Assembly: GCF_002327185.1 (NCBI RefSeq)
Contig: NZ_CP018624.1
Coordinates: 1,488,001-1,552,000, forward strand
DNA length: 64,000 nucleotides
Direction of reading: 5' to 3'
Origin: Clostridium chauvoei
GTDB lineage: Bacteria; Bacillota; Clostridia; Clostridiales; Clostridiaceae
Part shown: in pieces, positions 8,126 to 17,848 of the stretch
How positions within the stretch are numbered: the stretch's first letter is position 1
Layout of the letters: every line of letters begins with the position of its first letter
Notes under the pieces: model-generated
The model's database searches: none
What the model saw: the letters and a program-made list of their open reading frames with translations, nothing else
Told to the model about the DNA's origin: nothing
Translations under genes and position numbers: made by a program

Positions 8126-9793
8126 GTGAAAAAGCTACTTACAGTATTAACCTTTCTTTTCATATTTGCATTTCCTACTGTTATTTCAGCATCTACAAAA
8201 GAATATACTATCGATAAATTAAATGTTCAAGCTGAAATACTTTCTAACGGCGATGTAAATGTTATCGAAGCTATTGGTTATAACTTTTCTGGTGATTTTA
8301 AGGGGATTTATCGTCATTTAAAATTAGACGGTACACCAGAATACGAAATTTCTGAAGTTTACGCTTTAGACAAAAACGGCAATAAGCAAATTTTAACTGA
8401 GGGCTATAATCAAACTAACTATACTTATGAAGTAAATAACAATGGAGACTATAAAGAAATTAAGATTTTTTGTCCTAGCTCTAATGAAGAAAAAACCTTT
8501 TTCTTTAAATATACAATTAAAGAAGCTGCAAAAAAATATACTGATTTAGGTGAACTTTACTGGAATTTCTATACAGTTGAAGATGTTCCTAGTATTAAAG
8601 AAGGTTCCCTTGCACTTTCATTAAAAGATAGTTCTTTTAATGCTTCTGATTTTAATTACAAGGTTTTTGGAGATGGAGATTTTGAAACTAACTATGATGA
8701 TAATTCTGTTTCAATAAATTTTAAAAATCTCACTTCCTTAATAGGAATACAGTTAGACTTTCAAAAAGATTTTCTTTCCTCTGCTTCTGAAATAAATATG
8801 ACTACTAAAGAAGCAGCTGAAAAATTACCTTCTCTATCTGATGATGATACTAAACCAGTACTTTTTATAGTATTATTTATTATTCTTGGTATAGGAATTA
8901 TTTTCCTTGGTTTATTTATTAATAATAAAAAATTCAAAAGAGAATTATCTAAATATAGGAGTAAGTTCACATTTTTACCTAACGAAATATATGTAGAAGC
9001 TCCTAAGGTTATCTCTCCTGCTCTTGTTAACTTATTAATAAATGAAAAATTAGTTTCTAAAAACATGCTTACTCCAACACTTTTTTATTTAGTTAAAAAA
9101 GGTTATTATACAATTTCAGAAACTACTTATTATCCTAAAAAGAATTCTAAAAAGTCAAAGGAAGATTTAATATTTACTAGAGTTTTATCAAAGGGATTCC
9201 CTAAAGAAAATCATTTAATATTCCTTATTGATTGGTTTTCTAAATATGAAGTTAATAATAGCTTCTCTTTACAGGGAATAAAAAATAAACTTAAATTCGA
9301 AGAAGAATCATTAAACTTTATAAATAAGCTTAATGAGTGGATTGTAGAGGTTGAAGAAGATGCTGAATCTTATCATTTCTTCACCACTATATGTGGAAAA
9401 AAAGTTCTTAGAAATAAATATTATAATGAGCAATTAAAATGGCTTTCATACAAAAACTATTTACTTAATCTAAACATAGAAAATTCTACTGCTAATAAAG
9501 ATTTAACCAAAATAGATGAACCTTTAATTTATGCAGAAGCTTTAGATATTGATTATAAATCTATAAAATCTCTTATAGATATTATATCAGATGAGTCAAA
9601 AGTACATTCAGATTCTATTTCTGAATCATCTTATTTATATTGTAATAATTATTTCCTTTATACTTTATTAGTTAATGATATAAACGGAAATGCTCATTCA
9701 AATTTAAATAACTCAACAGATTCTAGTTTTAGTGGCTTTTCTAGCGGTTCTAACTTCACTGGTGGTGGTGGAGGAGGTTCAGGAGCCTTCTAA
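8126..9793 (+). CDS. DUF2207 membrane protein with Gly-rich tail
   Basis: I take GTG 8126, 9 bases after AAGGAG; the in-frame TTG at 8117 abuts that site. The 555-residue product has a signal peptide (KKLLTVLTFLFIFAFPTVISA), an extracytoplasmic beta domain of about 210 residues typical of DUF2207, one membrane segment (about residues 243-265, VLFIVLFIILGIGIIFLGLF), a cytoplasmic region and a C-terminal GGGGGGSGAF. This layout is the normal DUF2207 architecture; the function of the family is not established. It is a single gene with its own terminator. Confidence 0.85.
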   Translation: MKKLLTVLTFLFIFAFPTVISASTKEYTIDKLNVQAEILSNGDVNVIEAIGYNFSGDFKGIYRHLKLDGTPEYEISEVYALDKNGNKQILTEGYNQTNYTYEVNNNGDYKEIKIFCPSSNEEKTFFFKYTIKEAAKKYTDLGELYWNFYTVEDVPSIKEGSLALSLKDSSFNASDFNYKVFGDGDFETNYDDNSVSINFKNLTSLIGIQLDFQKDFLSSASEINMTTKEAAEKLPSLSDDDTKPVLFIVLFIILGIGIIFLGLFINNKKFKRELSKYRSKFTFLPNEIYVEAPKVISPALVNLLINEKLVSKNMLTPTLFYLVKKGYYTISETTYYPKKNSKKSKEDLIFTRVLSKGFPKENHLIFLIDWFSKYEVNNSFSLQGIKNKLKFEEESLNFINKLNEWIVEVEEDAESYHFFTTICGKKVLRNKYYNEQLKWLSYKNYLLNLNIENSTANKDLTKIDEPLIYAEALDIDYKSIKSLIDIISDESKVHSDSISESSYLYCNNYFLYTLLVNDINGNAHSNLNNSTDSSFSGFSSGSNFTGGGGGGSGAF

Positions 9794-9802
9794 AAATTTA
9801 TA

Positions 9803-9837
9803 ACAAAAAGGAAGTTAATTACAACTTCCTTTTTTTG
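9803..9837 (+). terminator. Rho-independent terminator
   Basis: Hairpin AAAAAGGAAGTT / AACTTCCTTTTT is followed by T residues, after the DUF2207 gene. The following stretch up to the tRNA (about 225 bases) is AT-rich and I see no gene in it. Confidence 0.85.
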
Positions 9838-10063
9838 TTATTAATATCACTATTAGAAACTTTTCTATAAATCATATTATTAAAATCCAAGAATTCGTTA
9901 CTTAATTTTAAAAAACTATTAAAATTAACTTTCTTTTACTTTAATTAATTTTGAATCCATATTTTAAAACTTAATTTTTAACAATATTTAACTATGGTAT
10001 TGAAATGTAAATTTCCATATGTTATCATAAATACATAAGGTTTGAAACACACCTTTATATTAT

Positions 10064-10138
10064 GACTTGTTGGTCAAGAGGTTAAGACGTCACCCTCTCA
10101 CGGTGAAATCAGGGGTTCGATTCCCCTACAGGTTACCA
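10064..10138 (+). tRNA. tRNA-Glu (anticodon CTC)
   Basis: A cloverleaf can be folded: acceptor GACTTGT/ACAGGTT, D arm with GTC/GAC, anticodon stem TCACC/GGTGA with loop CTCTCAC (anticodon CTC at loop positions 3-5), T arm AGGGG-TTCGATT-CCCCT, discriminator A and encoded CCA. It decodes GAG. It is a solitary tRNA gene followed by a hairpin terminator. The acceptor stem contains G-U pairs. Confidence 0.92.
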
Positions 10139-10153
10139 AAATAACTAGTTATA

Positions 10154-10195
10154 AAAGGACTCTTTATTATTAATTTAATAGAGAGTCCTTTAACT
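10154..10195. terminator. Bidirectional terminator after tRNA-Glu
   Basis: Inverted repeat AAAGGACTCT / AGAGTCCTTT separates the tRNA gene from the converging minus-strand gene that ends at 10202. Confidence 0.8.
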
Positions 10196-10201
10196 TATTA
10201 A

Positions 10202-10750
10202 TTATAAAATATCCATTCTCATACCTTCTACTTCAATTACCCTTTTTCCAATAGAACTATAAACAACTGTTACCATATCCCTTTCGCTTATGTAACAAAT
10301 ATCCCTAGTTTTAACTTTTATTTCTCTTTTATTCTCATAATCTGTTATATACGCTGTATAATAAATTACTCCTTTTCTTTCATAACTATTAATAGCTGTA
10401 CATAATCCTGTGGTTTTTGTATAAAGTCCCAATACAATATCAATTATATATAAAATATCAGATAAGAAAACAATAATTATAAAACTGCTTAATATAATAT
10501 TTCCTTTGCAACTTAATATCCATATCAACATAAAAATCCAATTAAACACTCTAATTCCCTTTAGCCTTTTCTTAAAAGGAACATATACATGAGGATAAAT
10601 ACATATTTTCATTCTCCATAATATACTACTTTGAGTTTCTTCTGATCCTGGAAAGTCGTATGCTTTTCTCCATCTCATTTGTATATCATTTAACTCTAAA
10701 GAATAAATTTTTCTTTTAAGAATGCAAATAAATATATAAGTTATTTCCAT
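10202..10750 (-). CDS. Hypothetical membrane protein, 182 aa
   Basis: The protein has two adjacent hydrophobic segments in the middle (around residues 68-105) and a basic, beta-rich soluble C-terminus ending in GKRVIEVEGM. No family is recognised. It begins 9 bases after the stop of the membrane protein encoded upstream, so the two form an operon. The start at ATG 10750 has only a weak ribosome binding site, which suggests translational coupling. Confidence 0.6.
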   Translation of the reverse strand: MEITYIFICILKRKIYSLELNDIQMRWRKAYDFPGSEETQSSILWRMKICIYPHVYVPFKKRLKGIRVFNWIFMLIWILSCKGNIILSSFIIIVFLSDILYIIDIVLGLYTKTTGLCTAINSYERKGVIYYTAYITDYENKREIKVKTRDICYISERDMVTVVYSSIGKRVIEVEGMRMDIL

Positions 10751-10759
10751 AATTATAGC

Positions 10760-11098
10760 TCATAATATTATTTTTCCATTTCTAACAGCAAACAAAGTAA
10801 AAGCTATATATCCAATAAAAATAATATTTAATAATTTAAAACTTAACATCTTCTTATTTATTTCATATAGTTTTTCTTCAGTTACTTCTATTTTATAGTT
10901 TGCAAATGTCCCTATTGCCATTGCTATTAATGGTAAACTCACCATAATAATACTGCTTTCAATATCAACTAAATGCACTAAGCTATTATATATTCCATTT
11001 CTAATAAAAAAATATGATATATTCCCAGCTATACACCAAGCTATAGTTGATATTCCTATAAATATTATTCCTTCTAAATTCTTTTTATCCGACCCCAT
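10760..11098 (-). CDS. Hypothetical four-helix membrane protein, 112 aa
   Basis: The 112-residue product has about three to four hydrophobic helices (GIIFIGISTIAWCIAGNISYF; IIMVSLPLIAMAIGTFA; LLNIIFIGYIAFTLFAV). The start ATG 11098 follows GAGAGGAG. It is co-transcribed with the 182-residue membrane protein. I recognise no named family; small paired membrane proteins of this type often modulate a partner or a transporter, but nothing here shows which. Confidence 0.6.
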   Translation of the reverse strand: MGSDKKNLEGIIFIGISTIAWCIAGNISYFFIRNGIYNSLVHLVDIESSIIMVSLPLIAMAIGTFANYKIEVTEEKLYEINKKMLSFKLLNIIFIGYIAFTLFAVRNGKIIL

Positions 11099-11152
11099 AT
11101 TAAATTTCTCCTCTCATTTATGTCAAAATTTATCTAGTCTCTAGCAAAAAAT

Positions 11153-11941
11153 TTAATTTTCTATATTTAAATTAGCAGTAACTGCATAATGATCTGAAGG
11201 ATATCCACCATTTATAAGTCTGTCATCTATATTTATTTTATTACAACTAATTTCTTTAGAGAATAAAATATAATCTATTATACCTCCTGAATAACCACCT
11301 TTGAAATCATGAAAAGTACCCTTTATATTATGACTAACTTCATTATAAGAGTTTTTAATATTAAAATTTTCATTATTATAACTTCTTATTATCTTGAATA
11401 AATTCTCTTCCATATAACTATTAAAATCTCCTGTTATAATAAAAGGAAGCTTGTCTTTATCATACTTTTCCTTAGCAAAGTCTAATATAACCTTAATTCC
11501 TTCTTCCCTTGCTAAGTCACTAGCATTATCTAGATGAGTGTTATATATTCTAAAAATATTTCCATATTGCTTTTCTTTAAAAACTCCCCAAGTACAAATT
11601 CTTTTGCAGCCACTCTTCCAACTTATACTTCCTTTTATATTAGGAGTTTCAGATAACCAAAATTGACCGTTTTCTATAAGCTCTAATGCTTCACGCTTAT
11701 AAAATATTGCATTAAACTCTCCCTCTTCATTACCTTCTCTACCTTCTCCAAACCAAGAATATTCTTCTAATAACTCATTAATATCTTTAAGCATGTGTAT
11801 AAGTCCTTCTTGAGTTCCAAAACATATAGGGTTATTTTCTTTAATTACTGTTACAATTCTTTTTGCTCTGTCTTCCCATCTATTTTCCTTATCATCTGTA
11901 AAATCATACTTTAAATTAAATGTCATAAAATTATTTTTCAT
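11153..11941 (-). CDS. Endonuclease/exonuclease/phosphatase (EEP) family protein
   Basis: The sequence shows the EEP fold motifs in order: MTFNLKYDF near the N-terminus, GTQEG (metal-binding Glu), YNTHLDNAS, ITGDFNS, and the C-terminal PSDHYAV (catalytic Asp-His). These metal-dependent hydrolases cleave phosphodiester or phosphomonoester bonds; subfamily members act on nucleic acids, inositol phosphates or sphingomyelin. No signal peptide is present, so it is probably cytoplasmic. I prefer the ATG at 11941 (MKNNFMTFNLKY) because relatives begin close to the first motif; a longer frame to 11974 has no ribosome binding site. About 50 bases separate it from the membrane-protein operon downstream. 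Confidence 0.85.
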   Translation of the reverse strand: MKNNFMTFNLKYDFTDDKENRWEDRAKRIVTVIKENNPICFGTQEGLIHMLKDINELLEEYSWFGEGREGNEEGEFNAIFYKREALELIENGQFWLSETPNIKGSISWKSGCKRICTWGVFKEKQYGNIFRIYNTHLDNASDLAREEGIKVILDFAKEKYDKDKLPFIITGDFNSYMEENLFKIIRSYNNENFNIKNSYNEVSHNIKGTFHDFKGGYSGGIIDYILFSKEISCNKINIDDRLINGGYPSDHYAVTANLNIEN

Positions 11942-12096
11942 AAATTCCAACCCCATTCCAAATAGTATTCTCATATTAATTATATATTAAGTAATACGCA
12001 CTCTCAATTGTATTAATTGTAAAAACATTAGAAATTTTTCACTATATATTTTTTATAATCTATACTGTAATATAACAATTTTAATTGAGGAGTTTT

Positions 12097-13227
12097 ATGT
12101 TTATAAAATCTTATAATAGTCAAACCAAAGAACTTACTTTAAGCATCTATAATAATGATGTGGCTTTAATAAATGAAGTTAGAGATATATCTAAAGCAAA
12201 ATTAAATAGCACTATTGAATACTCTGATATAAGTAAACTTATTTATGAAAATTCAGTAATAATTCAAGGTGCTGAAGTTTCTCAAATTAATTTTAACTAT
12301 AAATGTTATAATGATAATAACTCCAAAAATAAAGAAACTATTTGTAGTAAATGCTTAAATACCTTTATAGATGCTATTACTATAGAAGCCAAAAGTATAA
12401 ATTCTACTGATATTAGATTATATTATTTATCAGGTGGTATTAAATGGACTAGTAGCTATACACTTATATTAAAAAGTCAAAAATTAGATTTAGAAGCTTG
12501 GATTAATATTTCAAATAAATCTGGTATATCTTATAATCATGCAAATTTAAAATGTATAGCTGGAGATGTTAATATAAGTTCTTCTACCTCTACTCCCTAT
12601 TCTAAAACCTCTTATGTAGCTTCTTCTTCAAGTGAAAATACATCCTTAGAAAATCTGGAGGACTATTATATTTATAATTTAAAGGGACTTTATAACCTTG
12701 AAAATAATTCCACTAAAAGAATTAAAAGTTTTCTAGCTGAAGATATTAGCTATTCTACCTTATATGACTTTGGATATTATAATAATAGTGCAGATATATT
12801 AATTGAATTTGAAAATACACAAAGTAATAATTTAGGAACTCCCATGCCTTCTGGAGTTATAAATGTTTATACTACTTCTGGTAAAACCTTAGCTTTTTTA
12901 GGAAGTGACAGTATAAAAAATACTTCTATAGATGAAAACTTAAGTTTGAATATAGGAAAGGCCTTTGATATTACTTGTGAACGGAAAATTATAGATTATC
13001 AAAAATATGACACCTACGAATTTAAAGAAATTGAGCTTATAATTAGTAATGCTAAAAATGAAGAAGTTCCAATAAAAATTTGTTATCCTATTTTTGCTCC
13101 TTGGGAAAGTACTTCCTCTACTGAAAATTATTCTAAAGATAATAATGGTAATCCTTGTTTTATGGTTAATGTTAGTGCTAATGATAAAAAAAGTATATTC
13201 TTTACCTACAAAGTAAAGATTTCTTAA
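12097..13227 (+). CDS. DUF4139-domain protein
   Basis: ATG 12097 lies a few bases after TGAGGAG; the in-frame TTG at 12085 overlaps that site. In the 376-residue product the segment YYLSGGIKWTSSYTLIL and the following LEAWINISNKSGISYNHANLKCIAGDVN match the pattern of DUF4139 (mucoidy-inhibitor-A-like) proteins. It has no signal peptide or membrane segment. The function of the family is unknown. The CNDNN/CSKC cysteines (about residues 70-90) are an insertion relative to the general pattern. The gene is monocistronic with its own terminator. Confidence 0.75.
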   Translation: MFIKSYNSQTKELTLSIYNNDVALINEVRDISKAKLNSTIEYSDISKLIYENSVIIQGAEVSQINFNYKCYNDNNSKNKETICSKCLNTFIDAITIEAKSINSTDIRLYYLSGGIKWTSSYTLILKSQKLDLEAWINISNKSGISYNHANLKCIAGDVNISSSTSTPYSKTSYVASSSSENTSLENLEDYYIYNLKGLYNLENNSTKRIKSFLAEDISYSTLYDFGYYNNSADILIEFENTQSNNLGTPMPSGVINVYTTSGKTLAFLGSDSIKNTSIDENLSLNIGKAFDITCERKIIDYQKYDTYEFKEIELIISNAKNEEVPIKICYPIFAPWESTSSTENYSKDNNGNPCFMVNVSANDKKSIFFTYKVKIS

Positions 13228-13235
13228 AAATATAT

Positions 13236-13283
13236 AAGACAGTAAGAAACTCCCTTTCCCCTATCTTTCTTACTGTCTTTTTT
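13236..13283. terminator. Bidirectional terminator
   Basis: Hairpin AAGACAGTAAGAAA / TTTCTTACTGTCTT with a T6 run ends the DUF4139 gene and abuts the converging gene that ends at 13285. Confidence 0.88.
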
Positions 13284-13284
13284 C

Positions 13285-14160
13285 TTAACTATTTTTTAGC
13301 TCTCCAAAATATATATAATCATTATCTCCAACTACTTCTTCATCTGTAATAACTTCTTTTCCATCTACCATCATTTTTAATTGTACTTTTGTATCTTTAT
13401 TTACTGGTGATAAAATTTTATTTATTTCTTTAACAGTTTTTCCTGTATCTTTCCCATTAACTATAATTTCAGCTGTTTCTAAATGAGTATATAAAATTAC
13501 CTTTTTTATATCTTTGAACATAGTATAATTACTTCTATCATTAAATTTTTTTATTCTGTCTATAGTTACCTTGTCTTGTGTTTCTATATAATCTGTTGAA
13601 TATTTTGCACTTATATCATACTTACCTGGCATAAGTGGTCCAAACTCTTGAGTTTCATCTTTATTTATAGTGCATTGCTTTTTATCATTAATAAAAATTT
13701 CAGTATTATTTATTTTTGAAGATACCTTTATAAAAATTGGATTTATAATTACTTTATGTTTTCCAAGTAATCTACTAAAACCTGTTTCTTTATCTAAATA
13801 AATTGGATTTTCTCTTTTATTTCTTAAATTCTTATTGTTTAAACTATTACAAATTGAAGTTAACTCATCTTTATTTTCTTTAAAATAATTTATTAATACC
13901 TTTACATTTTCATCGTTAACTTCTACTCTCTTATCATAAACCTTAATTACATTCTTTACTCCCTCTACATCTTCATTAACCATAGCTGCTCTAAAATCTT
14001 CTACTATTTTTTCTGGTGGATAAACTACCTTTTGAATTACTTTTAAAGTTGTAAAAACAACTATCACGCCAAGAATTATTGCTAATAATATTTGTAAATT
14101 AGTTTTTGGCTCCTTTTTTATTTCTTTAAGTTCCCTTACTCTTGATAGATTATTATTCAT
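13285..14160 (-). CDS. TcaA/YvbJ-like membrane-anchored protein
   Basis: The 291-residue protein has a basic cytoplasmic start, one membrane segment (NLQILLAIILGVIVVFTTLKV), and an extracellular region. That region starts with PPEKIVEDFRAAMVNEDVEGVKNVI, followed by PEGA-like repeats (TEIFINDKKQC and AEIIVNGKDTGKT). This is the domain order of TcaA/YvbJ proteins, which affect cell-envelope and glycopeptide responses; it lacks their usual N-terminal zinc ribbon. I chose the second ATG (14160), 7 bases from the GGGGGAT ribosome binding site; ATG 14163 is an alternative. The 210 bases upstream hold no gene. Confidence 0.7.
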   Translation of the reverse strand: MNNNLSRVRELKEIKKEPKTNLQILLAIILGVIVVFTTLKVIQKVVYPPEKIVEDFRAAMVNEDVEGVKNVIKVYDKRVEVNDENVKVLINYFKENKDELTSICNSLNNKNLRNKRENPIYLDKETGFSRLLGKHKVIINPIFIKVSSKINNTEIFINDKKQCTINKDETQEFGPLMPGKYDISAKYSTDYIETQDKVTIDRIKKFNDRSNYTMFKDIKKVILYTHLETAEIIVNGKDTGKTVKEINKILSPVNKDTKVQLKMMVDGKEVITDEEVVGDNDYIYFGELKNS

Positions 14161-14373
14161 CATTATCCCCCATTTCTCTTTTAGTTTTATATTTTACTTA
14201 TTTAATATTATAATAACACATTTTCAATATAATCCCAATTAAGGATTTATTTTAATTAAATTTAAAATTATGTTATATATTACAAACAAAAATACTTTTA
14301 CTTTTTATAAGGATTTTGATTTTTAATATTTACTCTATCTTTAATAGTAACTTTAGAACTTAAAGCTTCATTT

Positions 14374-16155
14374 TCATTTAGATTTTATATATTGTTTTGC
14401 AAGTTTATTTACTCCATCACGTATTCTCTTAACTTCATTATTAGTTAATTCACGATCCATCTCTGTTGCTGCTACCGCTGAACCATAACTGTTATTACCT
14501 TTGTTAGGTCTTCTTAAAGATTGTACTAAAGTTTCAACTTGTCTCTTTAACTCTAATGAGTTTTCCATAAGGTATTTAGCTTTATTTATATCTCTAATAC
14601 CTTCTTTTAATCTTTCATATCTAGGAGTAGAATAAAAAGTTTTTGAATCACTATTCTTTTCTGCTGGATATATAAACCATGGGTCTCCAGGTTCCCAATA
14701 CTTATATGATACATTTTCTAATGGATTCTCAACCCATCCATCCCAAGACCAACGCATAAATCCATCTGTATTTTGTGAAAGTGAATACCACATTGTCCAC
14801 GCACTTTCTGATGAATCACTAATTGTAAAGCTACTTGGGTAATCCCCTGTACATGTATATATAGTAGTTAACAACCCCCTTTCTTGTCTATGCTTAGCCA
14901 TATTCCTCATATCTTCTAAATCATGATTTATATGGGATAGTCCTATTGATATATCATCTATTCTATCTAAGAATGAGTAATCACTTCCACTTTGATAATT
15001 CATAGCTGAAGATATTTTAAAAGACTCTCCATTAGTATTTTTTATACTTTCAATTAATTCAACACTTGCTCTTAAATCATTCATATTTCTTTCATCCATA
15101 GATATATATGTGATCTTAAACCACCCTTTTTCTTCAAGATGCTTCATGAAATCTCTTAAAAATTCAGTCCATGGTATTCTCCATTCAGATGTTCCTGGTG
15201 TTGGGCTTATAGATTCTTTACTTCCTGTTACTTCATTATAATATTCAATTCTATTATTCCAAGGAACTATACTATAACACTTAATTTGTCCAACTCCATC
15301 TTTAGGATTTATTACTCCTAAATCAATGTTAAATTGAATCCATCTATCAAAATCAGTATAGTCAAATTTAAAATTTCCATTTGATTTTTTAGTCCATTTT
15401 ACCATTGATGGATCACTATCATAAGATTGATGATTCCATGCCTCTTCAACTATATGAGCAATAACTCCTTTCCCCCCCATATCACGATACTCTTCTAAAC
15501 TTTCTCTTAAATAATTGAAATGTCTTTCTGTAAATAACTCTTCCTTTGGAATATCATAATATCTAGCAACCGCATATGGATGTTGCCAAATTTCTATTTG
15601 AGTATTAGTTTCCTTTGGTAATGGTTGTATAAGATTTAATACCTCAAAAGAATAATCAAATACATAAGGTGCCTCTAACCCTTCTGCATTGACTGTAATT
15701 GTTCCATTATATATACCAGTATTTATATCTCTTGGAATTGATATATTAACCCATGCTGATGAAACTTTATTTGCTTCTATATTTAAAGATCCTGATTTAT
15801 GAATTATATCTGGGAATAATTCAACTGGTGCTGATGAATTTCCACGACCTATGTTTGCTAAAGTTTCCTTAAGCCATGAAATCTCTACATTGTTAGAATT
15901 TATAATATCTCCATTTTTATTAACAAAATCACTTGAAGCTATAGTTACATTACTAACTGGAGAATTTTTTGTCCATGTTACTATTTTAGAGTTAAGTTCA
16001 TCTCCAATCCATGCAGTATCATGCCATGTTGTTTTATTTAATAATTTTATTTCATTATAGTTTTTTTGAAGATAATGAAAATCTGTAGAACCAATAGATG
16101 CTCCTAAATATACATCTTTGACTATTAAATCTTCAACTGTATTTTGAAATTTCAT
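14374..16155 (-). CDS. GH123 beta-N-acetylgalactosaminidase
   Basis: The 593-residue protein matches the clostridial GH123 enzymes: an N-terminal beta domain (begins MKFQNTVEDLIVKDVYLGAS), then a catalytic barrel with the neighbouring acid pair in YISMDERNM (Asp354-Glu355). That pair acts in substrate-assisted hydrolysis of terminal beta-GalNAc from glycosphingolipids and mucin-type glycans. Further barrel motifs are WSWDGWVENP and WFIYP. There is no signal peptide, as in the characterised C. perfringens enzyme, so substrates are probably imported or released by lysis. A GGGAGG ribosome binding site precedes ATG 16155. The upstream membrane protein on the same strand ends 35 bases away. Together with the sialidase at 45-49 kb it points to growth on host glycans. 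Confidence 0.88.
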   Translation of the reverse strand: MKFQNTVEDLIVKDVYLGASIGSTDFHYLQKNYNEIKLLNKTTWHDTAWIGDELNSKIVTWTKNSPVSNVTIASSDFVNKNGDIINSNNVEISWLKETLANIGRGNSSAPVELFPDIIHKSGSLNIEANKVSSAWVNISIPRDINTGIYNGTITVNAEGLEAPYVFDYSFEVLNLIQPLPKETNTQIEIWQHPYAVARYYDIPKEELFTERHFNYLRESLEEYRDMGGKGVIAHIVEEAWNHQSYDSDPSMVKWTKKSNGNFKFDYTDFDRWIQFNIDLGVINPKDGVGQIKCYSIVPWNNRIEYYNEVTGSKESISPTPGTSEWRIPWTEFLRDFMKHLEEKGWFKITYISMDERNMNDLRASVELIESIKNTNGESFKISSAMNYQSGSDYSFLDRIDDISIGLSHINHDLEDMRNMAKHRQERGLLTTIYTCTGDYPSSFTISDSSESAWTMWYSLSQNTDGFMRWSWDGWVENPLENVSYKYWEPGDPWFIYPAEKNSDSKTFYSTPRYERLKEGIRDINKAKYLMENSLELKRQVETLVQSLRRPNKGNNSYGSAVAATEMDRELTNNEVKRIRDGVNKLAKQYIKSK

Positions 16156-16189
16156 TTTTAGTCTTCCCTCCTACTGAGTCTCTATTTTT

Positions 16190-16837
16190 TTAATTTTTTA
16201 AGTTTACCTTAAATTGATTTTTTAACTTAAAATTTAATAAAATAATTGACATTATCTCAACTATTAAAGCATCATACAGATTTATGTTATATAAATATTT
16301 ATTAAAATACAGTATTATAAATACAATTAGAATAGACGGTAAACTATTTATTAGACTCTTAAAGCCTAAAACAATACTAGTCCACTCATCAAATTTATCT
16401 GAGGTTGATTTTTCAGTTTTATTATTAAACATAAAACTAATATTATTAAAAGCTATTGTTAATATAGATAAAATTAAACTTTCAAAATAGAATTCATAGG
16501 ATAAAGTGGCTCTAGTTATTATAAATTCTAGTAAGAAAACTATAAAAACTAAACTTATAACTAAAAGAAGTGTAACTATATTTTTTGATATAATATATTT
16601 TAAAGTTGCCTTATATTTTTTTAGGTAAATATAATCTTCTTTTACTATATGTTCTGAAACAAAATTATATCTTCCAATCATAGAAATTGTAATTAAAATA
16701 GCTATCATATATCCATCAATAAACTCTGGGTTATCTAATCTTGTAAGTAAAAAAATTAATGTTAATCCTCCTGATAATGCTAGAAATTCTTTAATCTTAT
16801 AATCAAAAATTTGTTTTATATTTTTTATTAAATACAT
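16190..16837 (-). CDS. Hypothetical multi-pass membrane protein, 215 aa
   Basis: The product has about six hydrophobic segments (for example GGLTLIFLLTRL, YMIAILITISMIG, NIVTLLLVISLVFIVFLLEF and SILIVFIILYF) with short basic loops. The topology resembles membrane subunits of small ABC-2-like exporters, but no ATPase gene is adjacent and I do not assign a function. It lies just upstream of the GH123 gene on the same strand and may share its transcript. Confidence 0.6.
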   Translation of the reverse strand: MYLIKNIKQIFDYKIKEFLALSGGLTLIFLLTRLDNPEFIDGYMIAILITISMIGRYNFVSEHIVKEDYIYLKKYKATLKYIISKNIVTLLLVISLVFIVFLLEFIITRATLSYEFYFESLILSILTIAFNNISFMFNNKTEKSTSDKFDEWTSIVLGFKSLINSLPSILIVFIILYFNKYLYNINLYDALIVEIMSIILLNFKLKNQFKVNLKN

Positions 16838-16966
16838 AGTAAAAACTCCAATACAATATAATCTTTTTTGAATAAATTATACCATAAATTTCTAATTAAT
16901 CTAAAAAAAATCAAGATAGTTTTTAATAAATATATTATTATTTGGCTAAACTATTATAAATATAGA

Positions 16967-16999
16967 AACAAAAAACCACAGCAATAACTGTGGCTTTAG
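16967..16999 (-). terminator. Terminator of the lipoprotein gene
   Basis: On the minus strand the stem AAGCCACAG / CTGTGGTTT is followed by T residues, 11 bases after the stop of the gene ending at 17010. Confidence 0.85.
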
Positions 17000-17009
17000 A
17001 TATCTTGAT

Positions 17010-17546
17010 TTAGTTTTTATTAGTTTTAATAAAGTTCTCCAATGACGATTTATCTTTTGTTATTTCTTTTAAGTCATTTCCAAAAGCATCTTTATTATCA
17101 TTTATTAAATCAGTTCCTTCATAAGTAATAATAGTTCCATCATCTATATTAAAATTCACTATATCAACGTTCTTAACAAGTGATAATAGTATCAAAGCAT
17201 TGTTTTTCATTATTTGCGACAAAGATGATGATATAAATGAGCCATCTTCAAATCTAATATCAAGATCTTCAAAATATTTATATTGAATAGTTATCTCATA
17301 AGACTTTGATGTGGTTTGTAGTTCTACACCCTCTTTATATATATTGGCTGGTAGATTATTAATTATATTTACTATAGCAGAGTTATCTCCAACATAAGAA
17401 CCCTTATATTTAAGGACTTTAGTCAAATTTACTTTTGATTCATTAATAGCCTCTTTTTGTTCTATATATTTACCACATCCAACCATTCCTAATAACACCA
17501 TAAAAACTGCCAATATCACCAACCTCTTAAAGTTACTAATTCTCAC
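17010..17546 (-). CDS. Hypothetical lipoprotein
   Basis: I take GTG 17546, 5 bases after AAGGGGGAG; longer in-frame starts lack a site. The product of 178 residues has a lipoprotein signal (KRLVILAVFMVLLGMVGC) with lipobox Cys near residue 24, so it is predicted to be anchored to the outer face of the membrane. The rest is a mixed alpha/beta domain of unknown function (YEITIQYKYFEDLDIRFEDGSF). It stands alone with its own terminator. The 265 bases downstream of the CRISPR-side remnant up to this gene hold nothing I can identify. Confidence 0.75.
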   Translation of the reverse strand: MRISNFKRLVILAVFMVLLGMVGCGKYIEQKEAINESKVNLTKVLKYKGSYVGDNSAIVNIINNLPANIYKEGVELQTTSKSYEITIQYKYFEDLDIRFEDGSFISSSLSQIMKNNALILLSLVKNVDIVNFNIDDGTIITYEGTDLINDNKDAFGNDLKEITKDKSSLENFIKTNKN

Positions 17547-17848
17547 TGAATCTCCCCCTTTATTAATGTGTAGCAATATCAAAAATTAGATTAATTCATA
17601 GTTATAATATAATTTTTAAAGCTTTATATTATAATTATACATAATTTACAGATTATAACTCCATCATTTGTAAAAATAAAGTTTAAATTAATGTTTCTAT
17701 CACTAGAAATTCATATATATTAACATATTATTTTAAAATTGCTTGTTGGTGGATTCCTCAAACCCTTTAGAAAATTAAAAAGTTGGTAAACTTATATCAT
17801 TAAGAAAAGAATTTAAAAGAGTAATATATAGAAGATTTCACCAAGGAA

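Noticed and set aside
9838-10063. Small gene or RNA between the DUF2207 gene and the tRNA
   Set aside because: No frame with a ribosome binding site and no convincing conserved structure was found.
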